Assembly (NCBI GenBank): GCA_947259315.1
Contig: CAMYLR010000021.1
Coordinates: 1 to 64,000, forward strand
DNA: 64,000 nucleotides
Source: an uncultured Gemmatimonadales bacterium
GTDB lineage: Bacteria; Gemmatimonadota; Gemmatimonadetes; JACCXV01; JAHWKZ01
Direction: 5' to 3'
The notes below the pieces were generated by a model. It saw only the letters and a list, made by a program, of their open reading frames with translations, made no database searches and had not been told where the DNA came from. Position 1 is the first letter of the stretch. The number at the start of each line of letters is the position of its first letter. The position numbers and the translations under genes are program-made. Positions 48,960 through 59,835 of the stretch are shown here, piece after piece.

Positions 48960-50906
48960 CTACTTCACCAACAGGTACCCCGCCATCTCGAGGTGAAGCG
49001 CGGAGCAAAACTCGGTGCAGTAGAACGGGAAGACACCTGCCCGATCAGCGACAAATCGAACGGTCTGCGTCTCCCCCGGTTCGAGGCTCAGATTCACGTT
49101 GTGCTTATCGATCGCGAATCCGTGCGTCGCATCCTGAGCTAGCTCGATGTTGGTGATGTGCAGCACCACCTCGTCACCCCTGTTCACGGTGATGTGCTCG
49201 GGGGTGAAATGACTCCGGATGGCGGTCATGAAGACGTGCACCTCGTTACCACGGCGCTCGATCCGCTCATCTCCGGCCAACGGCGCTGATTCCGCCTTGG
49301 CCATCGTGTGCGGATCCCAACCGACCTCCGGATACGTGGTCCAGACGTTGAGCTTGTCGGCCTTGATGATCTGCGCGTAATGCGGCTCACCTATGCCGAT
49401 CGGTGAGTCGTAGAGCAGCGCCATCTCCGGCCCGCTGATATCGACGAGCTGGAAGTTCTGTGGGTGGAGCGGTCCAACCGGGTGGAAGCGGTCGATGGCC
49501 CACTTGTTGAGCGACACGAGATAGCCCCCGTCGGGCGACTTCGTATCGCCTTCCGCGGTAGCGATGTGTCCAACGTTGTAGTGAACCTCCTGTTTCTCGA
49601 GCAGCTCGAGCGTCTCGTAGTTCCACTTGGCAACCGCCGATTCGAGGAACAAGCTGGTGAACGCCATTCCGTCGGGGGCGTACTGCGTGTGGAGCGGTCC
49701 AAGCCCCAGCTCCAGTTGGCCTTCGATAACGGCGTCAAAGTCGAGGATCGGGACCCCGTATTCGTCCTCGCCCGAGAACTGGCTGTTGGCGATGGCGGCT
49801 TGGATCTTCTCCCACGAGTAGACGGTGGCGTGCGGATCCAGCTTGCCGCTGACGACCATCTTCGTGCCGTCTGGTGTTACGTCGATCCCATGCGGGCTCT
49901 TGGGCTCAGGCACGAAGTACAGCAACCCTTCGGACACGGCGGTCGCCATCGGGATCACCCGACGCCCCTGGATCGTAACCGTCTTGCCCGGCTGAGCGGC
50001 TACATCCGCTGCCTGCTCCCAGTTGATGATGGCGAGGTAGTCCATGTCGTTCTGTGATACCCCGGCTTCGAACGGCGGATTGCCGGACTCGATCCCACCC
50101 GTCGCCATCTCGGTGTTGAACGAGTTGAGGAACATCCACCCGGCCGACGGACCCTTGCCTGCATCAGACAGATCCTGCCAATACGGAGGCAGTTCGATCG
50201 AGAACGACTGATCGAGGTCGATCCGGCCGCGCTCGCGATCGAACTTGAACAGCGTCACCGCACCACGGTACTTGTCCTTGTACTCGTCCAAGCTTGCGTA
50301 GCTCCCGTCGAGCGGCGCCGCGTACTGTGACGCTTCGATCACGTACTCGGTGTTCGGTGTGACAAATGCACCACCGTGGTTGGAACCCATCAATGGGTCG
50401 GTCACGATCTGCTTGGTTTCCATGTCGCGCAGGTCGATCACCGCGATCCGAGGGTTGGCCTTATCGTTGATGAACAGGAACTGCCCGTCGTAGTCGCCAT
50501 CCGTCTCGGACAACGCGGGGTGATGCGTGTCGCCCCATGTGATCTCGTGACCCGACATCTCGCCCGAGGCCATGAGCTCTTTGTGTTCCTCGGCGCCGTA
50601 CCCATATCCCTGCCAGGGCTCGGGTGTGAAGACCCCGATGACCTTCAGAAGTCGCATCGACGGTATCCCGATGACCAAGACCTGACCCGAGTGTCCGCCC
50701 GAGGAGAACATGAGATACTCGTCCATACGGCCAGTCGGGACGTACGTCTTGGCGGCAGCCAACACATCGGCTTCGCTCAACTCGCGAGCCTCGGCGACAC
50801 CGCCCACAGACGTCGTGTCAACGCCAGCACGACACGCGCTGAGGCCTACAAAAGCCACCGCCGCGAGAACCAGTGCGAGGTGAGAACGACTACCGATCCG
50901 CTTCAT
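48960..50906 (-). CDS. nosZ: Nitrous-oxide reductase, clade II-like, lipoprotein signal
   Basis: GDTHHPALSETDGDYDGQFLFINDKANPRIAVIDL; C-terminal CuA FPFYCTEFCSALHLEMAGYL; lipobox AFVGLSACRAG; ATG overlaps stop of upstream cytochrome gene. Confidence 0.95.
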   Translation of the reverse strand: MKRIGSRSHLALVLAAVAFVGLSACRAGVDTTSVGGVAEARELSEADVLAAAKTYVPTGRMDEYLMFSSGGHSGQVLVIGIPSMRLLKVIGVFTPEPWQGYGYGAEEHKELMASGEMSGHEITWGDTHHPALSETDGDYDGQFLFINDKANPRIAVIDLRDMETKQIVTDPLMGSNHGGAFVTPNTEYVIEASQYAAPLDGSYASLDEYKDKYRGAVTLFKFDRERGRIDLDQSFSIELPPYWQDLSDAGKGPSAGWMFLNSFNTEMATGGIESGNPPFEAGVSQNDMDYLAIINWEQAADVAAQPGKTVTIQGRRVIPMATAVSEGLLYFVPEPKSPHGIDVTPDGTKMVVSGKLDPHATVYSWEKIQAAIANSQFSGEDEYGVPILDFDAVIEGQLELGLGPLHTQYAPDGMAFTSLFLESAVAKWNYETLELLEKQEVHYNVGHIATAEGDTKSPDGGYLVSLNKWAIDRFHPVGPLHPQNFQLVDISGPEMALLYDSPIGIGEPHYAQIIKADKLNVWTTYPEVGWDPHTMAKAESAPLAGDERIERRGNEVHVFMTAIRSHFTPEHITVNRGDEVVLHITNIELAQDATHGFAIDKHNVNLSLEPGETQTVRFVADRAGVFPFYCTEFCSALHLEMAGYLLVK

Positions 50907-51388
50907 TGACTGGCTCCTTTCACGCCTTTGGACGATTCCAACCGGACGTGTTCCCACATCGGCACGACCTCGTCCTGGGCGACATTCATGTTCGTCATCG
51001 GGGTTGCGTACTCGGCGAATAGCCGCCGAGCCTCGGGGTCATTCTGGATCATTGAGTCGGGGTACATGACCATGTGATAGAACCACTCGAATTCTCGTCG
51101 ATCGGTGACCCCCGCCAGGTCAGGTCCAACCAGTCGGCCACCGCCGATCGTGTGGCACGCCACACAGCCACGCTCTTTGAACAGTTGCGCCCCTCTGGAT
51201 GCCAACTGTTCATCGATCGGTCCCTGCGGCGCACGGACGGGTAAACCCGCGGTCTCCGCCACCGCGGCCGAGTCCCCTGCCGATGGGCCGGGTTGCTCTT
51301 CGGTTTCAGCCGTGCCGCACGCCGCGAGGGATAAGGACCCGATGATCAGTAGCACCAGGCCGCCAAATGCAATTGTCTGTTTTCGCAT
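50903..51388 (-). CDS. c-type cytochrome lipoprotein of nos operon
   Basis: Lipobox LSLAACGTA; FKERGCVACHTIGGGRLVGPDLAGV (CxxCH); distal Met candidates. Confidence 0.9.
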   Translation of the reverse strand: MRKQTIAFGGLVLLIIGSLSLAACGTAETEEQPGPSAGDSAAVAETAGLPVRAPQGPIDEQLASRGAQLFKERGCVACHTIGGGRLVGPDLAGVTDRREFEWFYHMVMYPDSMIQNDPEARRLFAEYATPMTNMNVAQDEVVPMWEHVRLESSKGVKGASQ

Positions 51389-51475
51389 GCCGGTTGGTAT
51401 CGTAGCGAGGTCGCTTGTGAACGTCTGTCGGGAGGGCCCTAGAGTAGGGTGTGGAGAAACACAAGCCGCGCTTGC

Positions 51476-51491
51476 GGGGAGTTTCCCCACA
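51476..51491. promoter_or_regulatory. Perfect palindromic operator candidate upstream of cytochrome c-nosZ operon
   Basis: GGGGA-GTT-TCCCC-ACA, about 90 bp upstream of the cytochrome ATG. Confidence 0.55.
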
Positions 51492-51496
51492 GACCC

Positions 51497-52144
51497 TCAG
51501 TGGACCTTCAACAAGCCCGTCCGGAGCGCGAAACGCACGAGCTCAGAGCGATGTGCGATCTCCAGTTTCCGCATCACTCGTGACCGATAGGTGTCGACCG
51601 TCTTTGGGGAAACCCCCAACCGACCGCCGATCTCGACAGCGGTAAACCCTTCCGCCGTCAAGGTAAGGACCTCCCGCTCGCGGCGGCTCAGTCGTTTGAG
51701 CTCGCTGGCCGCCGGTTGTTCAGCCCGGCGCACGTATCGGTCTACGATGTATGTACTTGCTTCAGGCGGCATGTAGGCACCTCCCTGCGCCACCACCCGC
51801 AGTCCCTCGACCAGCTCCCGATCGGCCCTGGTCTTGGTGAGGTAGCCGCTCGCACCGGCTTCGATCACGGGACCGAGGTGCTCTTGTTCAGAGTGCATCG
51901 TGAGGACGATCACTTTGCTGCCGATGTCCAGCGCGCGAATCCTCCGCGTCGCTTCCAAACCACCGATTCCGGGCATCGACAGATCCATGACGACCACGTT
52001 CGGCTTCCGATCCCGAACGAGGTCGATCGCTTGCTCCCCACAGGAGGCCTCGCCAACCACGTTGATGTCGGCCTCAGCATCCAGCAGCGAACGAAGCCCC
52101 GCCCGTAGGACGGCGTGATCGTCCACGAGAAGAACGCTGATCAT
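51497..52144 (-). CDS. NarL/FixJ-family response regulator
   Basis: MISVLLVDDHAVLRAGLRSLLD...VVVMDLSMPG...LSRREREVLTLTAEGFTAVEIGGRLGVSPKTVDTYRSRVMRKL. Confidence 0.95.
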   Translation of the reverse strand: MISVLLVDDHAVLRAGLRSLLDAEADINVVGEASCGEQAIDLVRDRKPNVVVMDLSMPGIGGLEATRRIRALDIGSKVIVLTMHSEQEHLGPVIEAGASGYLTKTRADRELVEGLRVVAQGGAYMPPEASTYIVDRYVRRAEQPAASELKRLSRREREVLTLTAEGFTAVEIGGRLGVSPKTVDTYRSRVMRKLEIAHRSELVRFALRTGLLKVH

Positions 52145-52204
52145 ATACCCGATGCTACTGGGACTTAGCCCGCTTGTCTGTCGGGCGGGGGCGTAACTCC
52201 GAGT

Positions 52205-52220
52205 GGGGAAAGTCCGCACA
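52205..52220. promoter_or_regulatory. Operator candidate upstream of response regulator
   Basis: GGGGA-AAG-TCCGC-ACA; a related GGGAC-TTA-GCCC lies at 52160-52171. Confidence 0.5.
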
Positions 52221-52237
52221 TACCGGTGGGAAGAGGG

Positions 52238-52856
52238 CTAGAGGTTCTTCAGCAGCCCCACGTTGAGCGCGAAACGGACCAATTCTGACCGATGGGAGAG
52301 CTCTAGCTTCTCCATGATCCGGGACCGGTACGTGTCCACCGTCTTGGGCGAGATGAACAGCTTCTCGCCGATCTCACGCGAGCTGTACCCCTCGGCGGTC
52401 AGCGCCAGGACCTCCTGTTCGCGCAGCGTCAGTCGTTCCAGGGCCCCCGGCTCCCCCTCGGATGCCATCTTGTACTCACGCAGCAGACGACTGGTGGCGC
52501 TGGGCGGGAGAAACACCTCACCCCGTGACACGACCCGAATCGCCTTCACCAGCTCCTGGTCGGCGCTGGTCTTGGTCAGGTAGCCGTTCGCGCCGGCCTC
52601 GAGTACCGGCACCAGGTGATTCTCTTCGGCATGCATCGTCAACACGAGGACCTTGGTGTCGAGCTCGAGGGCGGCGATCCGACGCGTCGCTTCGAGGCCA
52701 CCCGAACCGGGCATCGACAGATCCATCACGACGACCGGTCGACGCATGACCAATGACCTCCATATCCGATTCCCCCGACAGCAGCGACTCCAGGCCCGCC
52801 CGGAGAATCGCGTGGTCGTCGGCGAGAAGGACCTTAATCCGGTCGGTCACCGTCAC
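52238..52856 (-). pseudogene. Second NarL/FixJ-family response regulator, receiver domain frameshifted/deleted
   Basis: MTVTDRIKVLLADDHAILRAGLESLLSGESDMEVIG in one frame and RPVVVMDLSMPGSGGLEATRR...HTH in another; about 38 nt missing relative to the paralog at about 52740-52750. Confidence 0.75.
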
Positions 52857-53904
52857 CTCCCGATCCGATCGATGGTATCATTACCCTCACTCTCGTGCCT
52901 CCGCCCGGATGACTGTCGATCGACAGCTCGCCGCCTGCATTTCTGGCACGCTCCCGCATACCGACGATCCCGAGCCCCCGGAGACCGACCTGGGTCGGAT
53001 CAAACCCCCTCCCATCATCCTCGACCATCGCCGAGATTCCCGCCGGGCCGGTCCGAATACGGACGATAACGTCCGCAGCCTCTGCATGTCGCATCGCGTT
53101 GGCCAGGGCTTCCTGCACCACCCTGTACAGGGCCAACTCGGTGTCACGATTCAAGCGTGGCGCGCCTGGGCCGCGCTCGACCTCCACCTTCATCCTCATC
53201 TCTCCTGAGTCACGCAACGAACGTACGTGCGCCTGAATCGCTGCGACGACGCCCACTTCGTCCAACGCTGGCGGGCGCAAGCCGCGCGCGATGCGTCGCA
53301 CCGCCTCTGCGCATTCCTGGATCTCGCCGCGCATCCCCTCCATCAGACTCTCTCGCTCGTCCTCGTCCGGAGATTGGCGCGCGAGACGCAGGTGAACCAT
53401 CAGCGCCGCCAACCGTTGCGCCATGTCGTCGTGCAGCTCGAGCGCGATCCGCTCGCGCTCCTCCTCGGCTGCTCTCAGCGCCGACACCCCCCACTCTCGC
53501 AACCGATTCCGCTCGGTCACGTCGCGCACCGCAGCGATGACGAGCGTTTCCCCGTCGACACGGACCGGACTCAAGGAGACGTCGACCGGAAAGGTCGCAC
53601 CGCTCTTGTGGCGGCCGGCGAGATCCAATCCCACACCCATCGGCCGCGCGCTCGGCGCAGACGAGAACTTGGCGCGATCGTGACGGTGTTGGCTTCCCAC
53701 CTCCAGAGGAACCAGGATCTCGACGTCGCCACCGATCAGCTCCTCGGGGTCGTACCCGAACAGCTCCTCGACCCGCGCGTTGAGAGCCCGGATCCGGCCC
53801 TCCTGGTCCACCACGATCATCCCGTCTGGCGCGGCATCGAACACCGCTCTCAGCGCCTCGGCTGCGAGGCTCTCGCTCTTGGGGCTTCGTGCGGTCTTCA
53901 CGAC
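52834..53904 (-). CDS. PAS-domain sensor histidine kinase (HisKA_3 type)
   Basis: PAS: AVFDAAPDGMIVVDQEGRIRALNARVEELFGYDPEELIG; EEERERIALELHDDMAQRLAALMVHL; VVQEALANAMRHAEA; DDGRGFD; likely GTG start. Confidence 0.93.
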   Translation of the reverse strand, partial: VVKTARSPKSESLAAEALRAVFDAAPDGMIVVDQEGRIRALNARVEELFGYDPEELIGGDVEILVPLEVGSQHRHDRAKFSSAPSARPMGVGLDLAGRHKSGATFPVDVSLSPVRVDGETLVIAAVRDVTERNRLREWGVSALRAAEEERERIALELHDDMAQRLAALMVHLRLARQSPDEDERESLMEGMRGEIQECAEAVRRIARGLRPPALDEVGVVAAIQAHVRSLRDSGEMRMKVEVERGPGAPRLNRDTELALYRVVQEALANAMRHAEAADVIVRIRTGPAGISAMVEDDGRGFDPTQVGLRGLGIVGMRERARNAGGELSIDSHPGGGTRVRVMIPSIGSGGDGDRPD

Positions 53905-54077
53905 GAGGCGACTCCTACGAGAATAGATATACTCGACGCCATGGATCCTCGATCGAGCTGGGTTAACGACAAAAACGTCGCGCTTCTGACCGATCTTTTC
54001 CAGTTCCCCAATGGCGTTCACCTTTTTTGGGGTCGGAATCGACTCGTCGGCGGTGAATCAGACCGGGGCCAAGCGAC

Positions 54078-55516
<1,439 letters not shown>

Positions 55517-55520
<4 letters not shown>

Positions 55521-56350
55521 GCGGTCGCACCATCGGGTGGCTGGCGGTCGTGTTGCTCTGCGGTTGCGGAAACCGCGATACGACACCGGTACCGCCACCC
55601 GGCATGATCGTCATCGATGGTGGAGCGTACCGAGTGGGGAGCGACGAGGCTGAGCGCGAGCTCGGCTACCAGCTCTCGCCCCCCGTGGTACGGGAGCAGC
55701 GGTGGTATGACGCCTGGGAGTCCCCGCCGCGCGAGGTACGTCTGGATCGGTTCGCGATCGATCGAGCGCCCGTCACGCAGGCTGAGTACGGTGCGTTCGT
55801 GGCCGCCACCGGTCGCGACGCGCCTGGTATCGATTCGTTGGCCTATCTAAGACAGGGCTTTCTGGTCCACCCGTTTGATGAAGTCCGCCCTTACTTGTGG
55901 CAGGACGGCGAGCCACCGCGACGACTCGCGGATCACCCGGTCGTGCTCGTCGATCGTCTCGATGGTGAAGCGTTTTGCGCGTGGCGTGGCAAGCGCACCG
56001 GTCACCGCGTGCGGCTGCCAACCGACACAGAGTGGGAGGCCGCTTGTCGCGGGACCGCCTCGCGCGTGTTCCCGTGGGGAGACCAGTGGGCCGACGGACG
56101 GATCCAGGCCGACACGACCGGCACTGCCGCTGTCGGCGATCACCCCGAAGGCGCGACACCAATCGGCGTGCTCGATCTGGCGGGCAACGTGTTCGAGTGG
56201 ACGGACGCGTCGATGCCCAACGGCGACCCGGTGCTCAAAGGATGTGCCTGGGATGACGCGCCGGGAACGTGTCGGTGTGCCTTTCGCCACGGACGGCCAG
56301 TCGGGTCGAAGCACATCCTGATCGGATTTCGGTGCGCGGCGGATCTCTGA
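55517..56350 (+). CDS. Formylglycine-generating-enzyme (SUMF1)-like lipoprotein
   Basis: GTG start overlapping decarboxylase stop; lipobox VLLCGCGN; VDRLDGEAFCAWRGKRTGHRVRLPTDTEWEAACRG...VLDLAGNVFEWT...FRCAADL. Confidence 0.87.
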
Positions 56351-56366
56351 TCGCGCTGGCGTCGGT

Positions 56367-56648
56367 CTACTCGACCTCCACCCCGTGCCAGAACGCCACG
56401 TGATCCTTTATGTGGCTAGCCTTTGACTTCGGGTCGGGGTAGTACCAGGCGGCATCGGCGTTCAGCTCACCGTTCACCATGACGTGGTAGTAGCTCGCCT
56501 CGCCCTTCCAGGGGCATGACGTCTGGGTTTGGCTCTCCTGCAGGTAATCGCGATTGACCGAGCCAGGTGGGAAATAGTGGTTACCCTCGACCATGACCGT
56601 GTCTTCGCTCTCGGCGATGACTGCGCCGTTCCAAATCGCTTTTGGCAT
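56367..56648 (-). CDS. DUF427 domain protein
   Basis: MPKAIWNGAVIAESEDTVMVEGNHYFPPGSVNRDYLQESQTQTSCPWKGEASYYHVMVNGELNADAAWYYPDPK. Confidence 0.93.
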   Translation of the reverse strand: MPKAIWNGAVIAESEDTVMVEGNHYFPPGSVNRDYLQESQTQTSCPWKGEASYYHVMVNGELNADAAWYYPDPKSKASHIKDHVAFWHGVEVE

Positions 56649-56765
56649 GACCCGTCCTCCTTATGTCGTTGTTGCCGATGTCGTGACCTGTCTTATCGGG
56701 TACGAATCTCGGGCCGGCTCCATTCCGCTCCCCGCGCCGACGCTAGGGACCCACCGGCTCAGACG

Positions 56766-57503
56766 CTAGGTCAGAAAGAACTTGATGCCAGCGATCAGCA
56801 GGACGACCGCCAGGAGCCGTCGGATCGTCGGGCCCCGGAACCGGTCGCTGCCGAGCCGCGATCCGATCGTGCCGCCTACCGCCGCGACCACCGCCAGCGG
56901 CAATAAGCCGGCCGGGAGACCACCGGCTACGATCGCGCGCGCGGTAAGACCGGCGATCGAGTTGACAAGGATGAACGCGGCTGATGCTGCCGCGGTTTCC
57001 TTGGCCCCCGCCCAGCCCACGGCTAACAGTAGCGGGCTCAGGAAGATCCCACCTCCCACACCGGTCAACCCGGCCAGCAGCCCCAGCGCCCCACCCACCG
57101 GTAGAGCCAGCCCTACGACCGGTGGTTTGACTCCCGGCTCCGGCGCGCTGGCCGCGGTTCGCACCAGCTGGTAGGCGGCCACGACCAACACCGCGCCGAC
57201 GAGCCATCGATAGACAGGGTCATCGAGCGCCAGCGCTCCGCCGACCGCCGCCGCCGGGATCGACGCCACTGCGAACGGGAGGAAAAGACGCCACGAGAAG
57301 TAGCCCGCGCGCGCAAAATGAAAGACCGCGAGCAACGAGACGACGATGTTGAGCGCCAGTGCGGTCGGCCGCATCACCAGTGGGGCCACGCCAAACAGCG
57401 CCATCACGGCGAGGTACCCCGATGCACCGCCGTGCCCAACCGTCGAGTACAAGATCGCGACCGCGAGGATGGCGAGCGCCAACCCCCAACTGTCGGGCGT
57501 CAT
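56766..57503 (-). CDS. TauE/SafE family sulfite exporter-like permease
   Basis: YSTVGHGGASGYLAVMALFGV; GLLAGLTGVGGGIFLSPLLL. Confidence 0.9.
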   Translation of the reverse strand: MTPDSWGLALAILAVAILYSTVGHGGASGYLAVMALFGVAPLVMRPTALALNIVVSLLAVFHFARAGYFSWRLFLPFAVASIPAAAVGGALALDDPVYRWLVGAVLVVAAYQLVRTAASAPEPGVKPPVVGLALPVGGALGLLAGLTGVGGGIFLSPLLLAVGWAGAKETAAASAAFILVNSIAGLTARAIVAGGLPAGLLPLAVVAAVGGTIGSRLGSDRFRGPTIRRLLAVVLLIAGIKFFLT

Positions 57504-58147
57504 TCAGCGTCGGCGACGCGAATCGCGAACGCCTCGAATTCGAAGGTGATCTCGTCGGCGACCTTGATGGTGCCGCCGGCAGCGCTGTAGGGCTTGATGC
57601 CAAAATCGGTCTGCTTGGCCGAGAAGGTCCCGGTCGCTGTGAGCGTATCACCGCGCTGCGCGATGGTGACGTCGACCGCGACAGGGCGTGTCCGTTCCGC
57701 GATCGTCAAGTCGCCAACGACTTGGACTCCGTCGTCGATCGCCGAAACGATCCGTGAACCGAACGCGATCGTCGGATACCGGTCCGGTGGCAACACCGAT
57801 TCGCGCATCGCCCGTTCGACCTTGGGCGCGTCTTTTTCGTCAGCCCCTTCGGGCACCACGATCAGTCCGGCGGTCTGAAGAACCACCTCGATGCTCGACC
57901 CAAAAGCGTTGTCGGGATCGTAGACGATCGTCCCGTCGAACTCCGTCGCCCGTATCCGATGCTTGTGCCCGAACGCGCCAAAGAGCCCGGCCTTGCCGGT
58001 AATCACGTCGAAGCGGCTCTCGGGCGCGATCCGGTACGCGCCGGGCGACGTCACCGATTCCAGGGTGGAATGTCGGGTTGTGGTTGGTTCGAGGTTTCCT
58101 GAGATCGCGAGCGGTGTCGCCAACAACAGCAGTGCGGCACGCATCAA
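57500..58147 (-). CDS. YceI family protein
   Basis: YRIAPESRFDVITGKAGLFGAFGHKHRIRATEFDGTI...VVGDLTIAERTRPVAVDVTI. Confidence 0.92.
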   Translation of the reverse strand: MMRAALLLLATPLAISGNLEPTTTRHSTLESVTSPGAYRIAPESRFDVITGKAGLFGAFGHKHRIRATEFDGTIVYDPDNAFGSSIEVVLQTAGLIVVPEGADEKDAPKVERAMRESVLPPDRYPTIAFGSRIVSAIDDGVQVVGDLTIAERTRPVAVDVTIAQRGDTLTATGTFSAKQTDFGIKPYSAAGGTIKVADEITFEFEAFAIRVADAE

Positions 58148-58156
58148 GCGACGACC

Positions 58157-59560
58157 CTAGGCGACCGCGGCGCCTTTCAGCTCCTTGACCATCGCGTCGA
58201 CGATCTCGCGCGCGTCGCCAAACACCATCATCGTGTTCTCGCGGTAGAAGAGCGGGTTGTCGATACCCGAGAAGCCTGGGTTCAAGCTTCGCTTGACGAC
58301 CATCACCGTGCGCGACTTGTACGCATCCAGGATCGGCATCCCGTAGATCGGAGAGCTGGGCAGATCGAGCGCGTCGGTGTTGACGATATCGTTCGCGCCA
58401 AGGACGAGCGTCACGTCGGTCTCTGGGAAGTCGCTGTTGATGGAGTCCATTTCGAGGACTTGGTCGTAGGGGATGTTGGCCTCCGCCAGCAGCACGTTCA
58501 TGTGGCCCGGCATGCGACCCGCCACCGGATGGATCGCAAACCGCACCCGCACGCCCTCCGCTTCGAGGCGCTCGGTCAGCTCGCGCACCGGATGCTGGGC
58601 CTGAGCGACCGCCAGCCCGTAGCCCGGGATAATGATGATCTCGCGAGAGCCGCGCATGAGCTCGGCAGCGACCTCGACGTCACCGATGTTGACACCCCTC
58701 GCGGCAGCCTGCGCTTGGATATTGGCCGCATCGCCGGCCTCCAAGTCACCCTCGCCAAACCCGCCCATCAGGACCGACGAGATCGATCGGTTCATGCCGC
58801 GCCCCATGATGATCGACAGGATGAAACCGCTGGCTCCGACCAGCGAGCCGGTGATGATCAACAGATCGTTGCCGATGATGAAACCTGTCGCCACCGACGC
58901 CCATCCCGAGTAGCTGTTGAGGATCGAGATCACGACCGGCATATCGGCTCCACCGATGGCGATGATCCACAAGATGCCAAACAGCCCGGCCACGACGACT
59001 GTCAGGTAAAGCGGCATCGCTTCGTGGGTCACGACGAACCACGCTCCGAGGGCGAGCGCGGCGATCCCCATCAGCATATTGAGCGCGTGACGACCCGGCC
59101 AAGTGATCGGCGCACCCGACACCCGACCGTTGAGCTTCAAGAAGGCGATCACCGAGCCGGTCCACGTGACCATACCGATGACCACACCGAGGAAGATCTC
59201 GATCGAGCCGATCGTACCTGTGTGCCCACCCTTGTGGAAGGCGCCCAAGCTGACCAGCGCGGCCGCCAACCCGACAAACGAGTTGAACAGCCCGACCGTC
59301 TCGGGCATCGCCGTCATCGGGACTTTCTTGGCGACGATTCCGCCGACGATGCCACCGATCGCGGCGAAAAGCGCGATCCTCCCGTACGCTTGAACTTCTG
59401 GCTGGACAAGCGTAATCCCGACCGCGATAAACATGCCTATGATGCCGAGCAGATTCCCTTTGCGCGCGGTTGCCGGTGACGACAACCCCTTGAGGGCCAA
59501 GATGAAGAGGATCGAGGCCACCAAATAGGCAACGGTCGTAATGGCTGGGAGCGACGTCAT
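58157..59560 (-). CDS. pntB: NAD(P) transhydrogenase subunit beta
   Basis: [62 protein letters not shown]. Confidence 0.97.
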   Translation of the reverse strand: MTSLPAITTVAYLVASILFILALKGLSSPATARKGNLLGIIGMFIAVGITLVQPEVQAYGRIALFAAIGGIVGGIVAKKVPMTAMPETVGLFNSFVGLAAALVSLGAFHKGGHTGTIGSIEIFLGVVIGMVTWTGSVIAFLKLNGRVSGAPITWPGRHALNMLMGIAALALGAWFVVTHEAMPLYLTVVVAGLFGILWIIAIGGADMPVVISILNSYSGWASVATGFIIGNDLLIITGSLVGASGFILSIIMGRGMNRSISSVLMGGFGEGDLEAGDAANIQAQAAARGVNIGDVEVAAELMRGSREIIIIPGYGLAVAQAQHPVRELTERLEAEGVRVRFAIHPVAGRMPGHMNVLLAEANIPYDQVLEMDSINSDFPETDVTLVLGANDIVNTDALDLPSSPIYGMPILDAYKSRTVMVVKRSLNPGFSGIDNPLFYRENTMMVFGDAREIVDAMVKELKGAAVA

Positions 59561-59835
59561 CGCTTGCGGAACATCCCCAGCATGCGCTGGGTGACCCAAA
59601 ACCCGCCGACGACGTTGATCGCTGCGAAGGCGATCGCGACCATTCCCAGTTTGCCCGGGAGATCGAGCAGCGCTTCACCACCAGCGATCATCGCGCCTAC
59701 GAGGATTATGCCCGAGATCGCGTTCGAAACCGACATCAAGGGCGTGTGTAGCGCGGGCGTGACCTTCCAAATCACTTGCCAACCGACAAAACAGGCCAAG
59801 ACGAACACCGTCAGGTGGCTTAGAAACTCCTCCAT
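59557..59835 (-). CDS. NAD(P) transhydrogenase alpha subunit, TM part
   Basis: 92 aa, [40 protein letters not shown]. Confidence 0.95.
   Translation of the reverse strand: MEEFLSHLTVFVLACFVGWQVIWKVTPALHTPLMSVSNAISGIILVGAMIAGGEALLDLPGKLGMVAIAFAAINVVGGFWVTQRMLGMFRKR

Noticed and set aside
58460-59479. 339-aa plus-strand ORF
   Set aside because: Antisense to pntB; no recognisable motifs.
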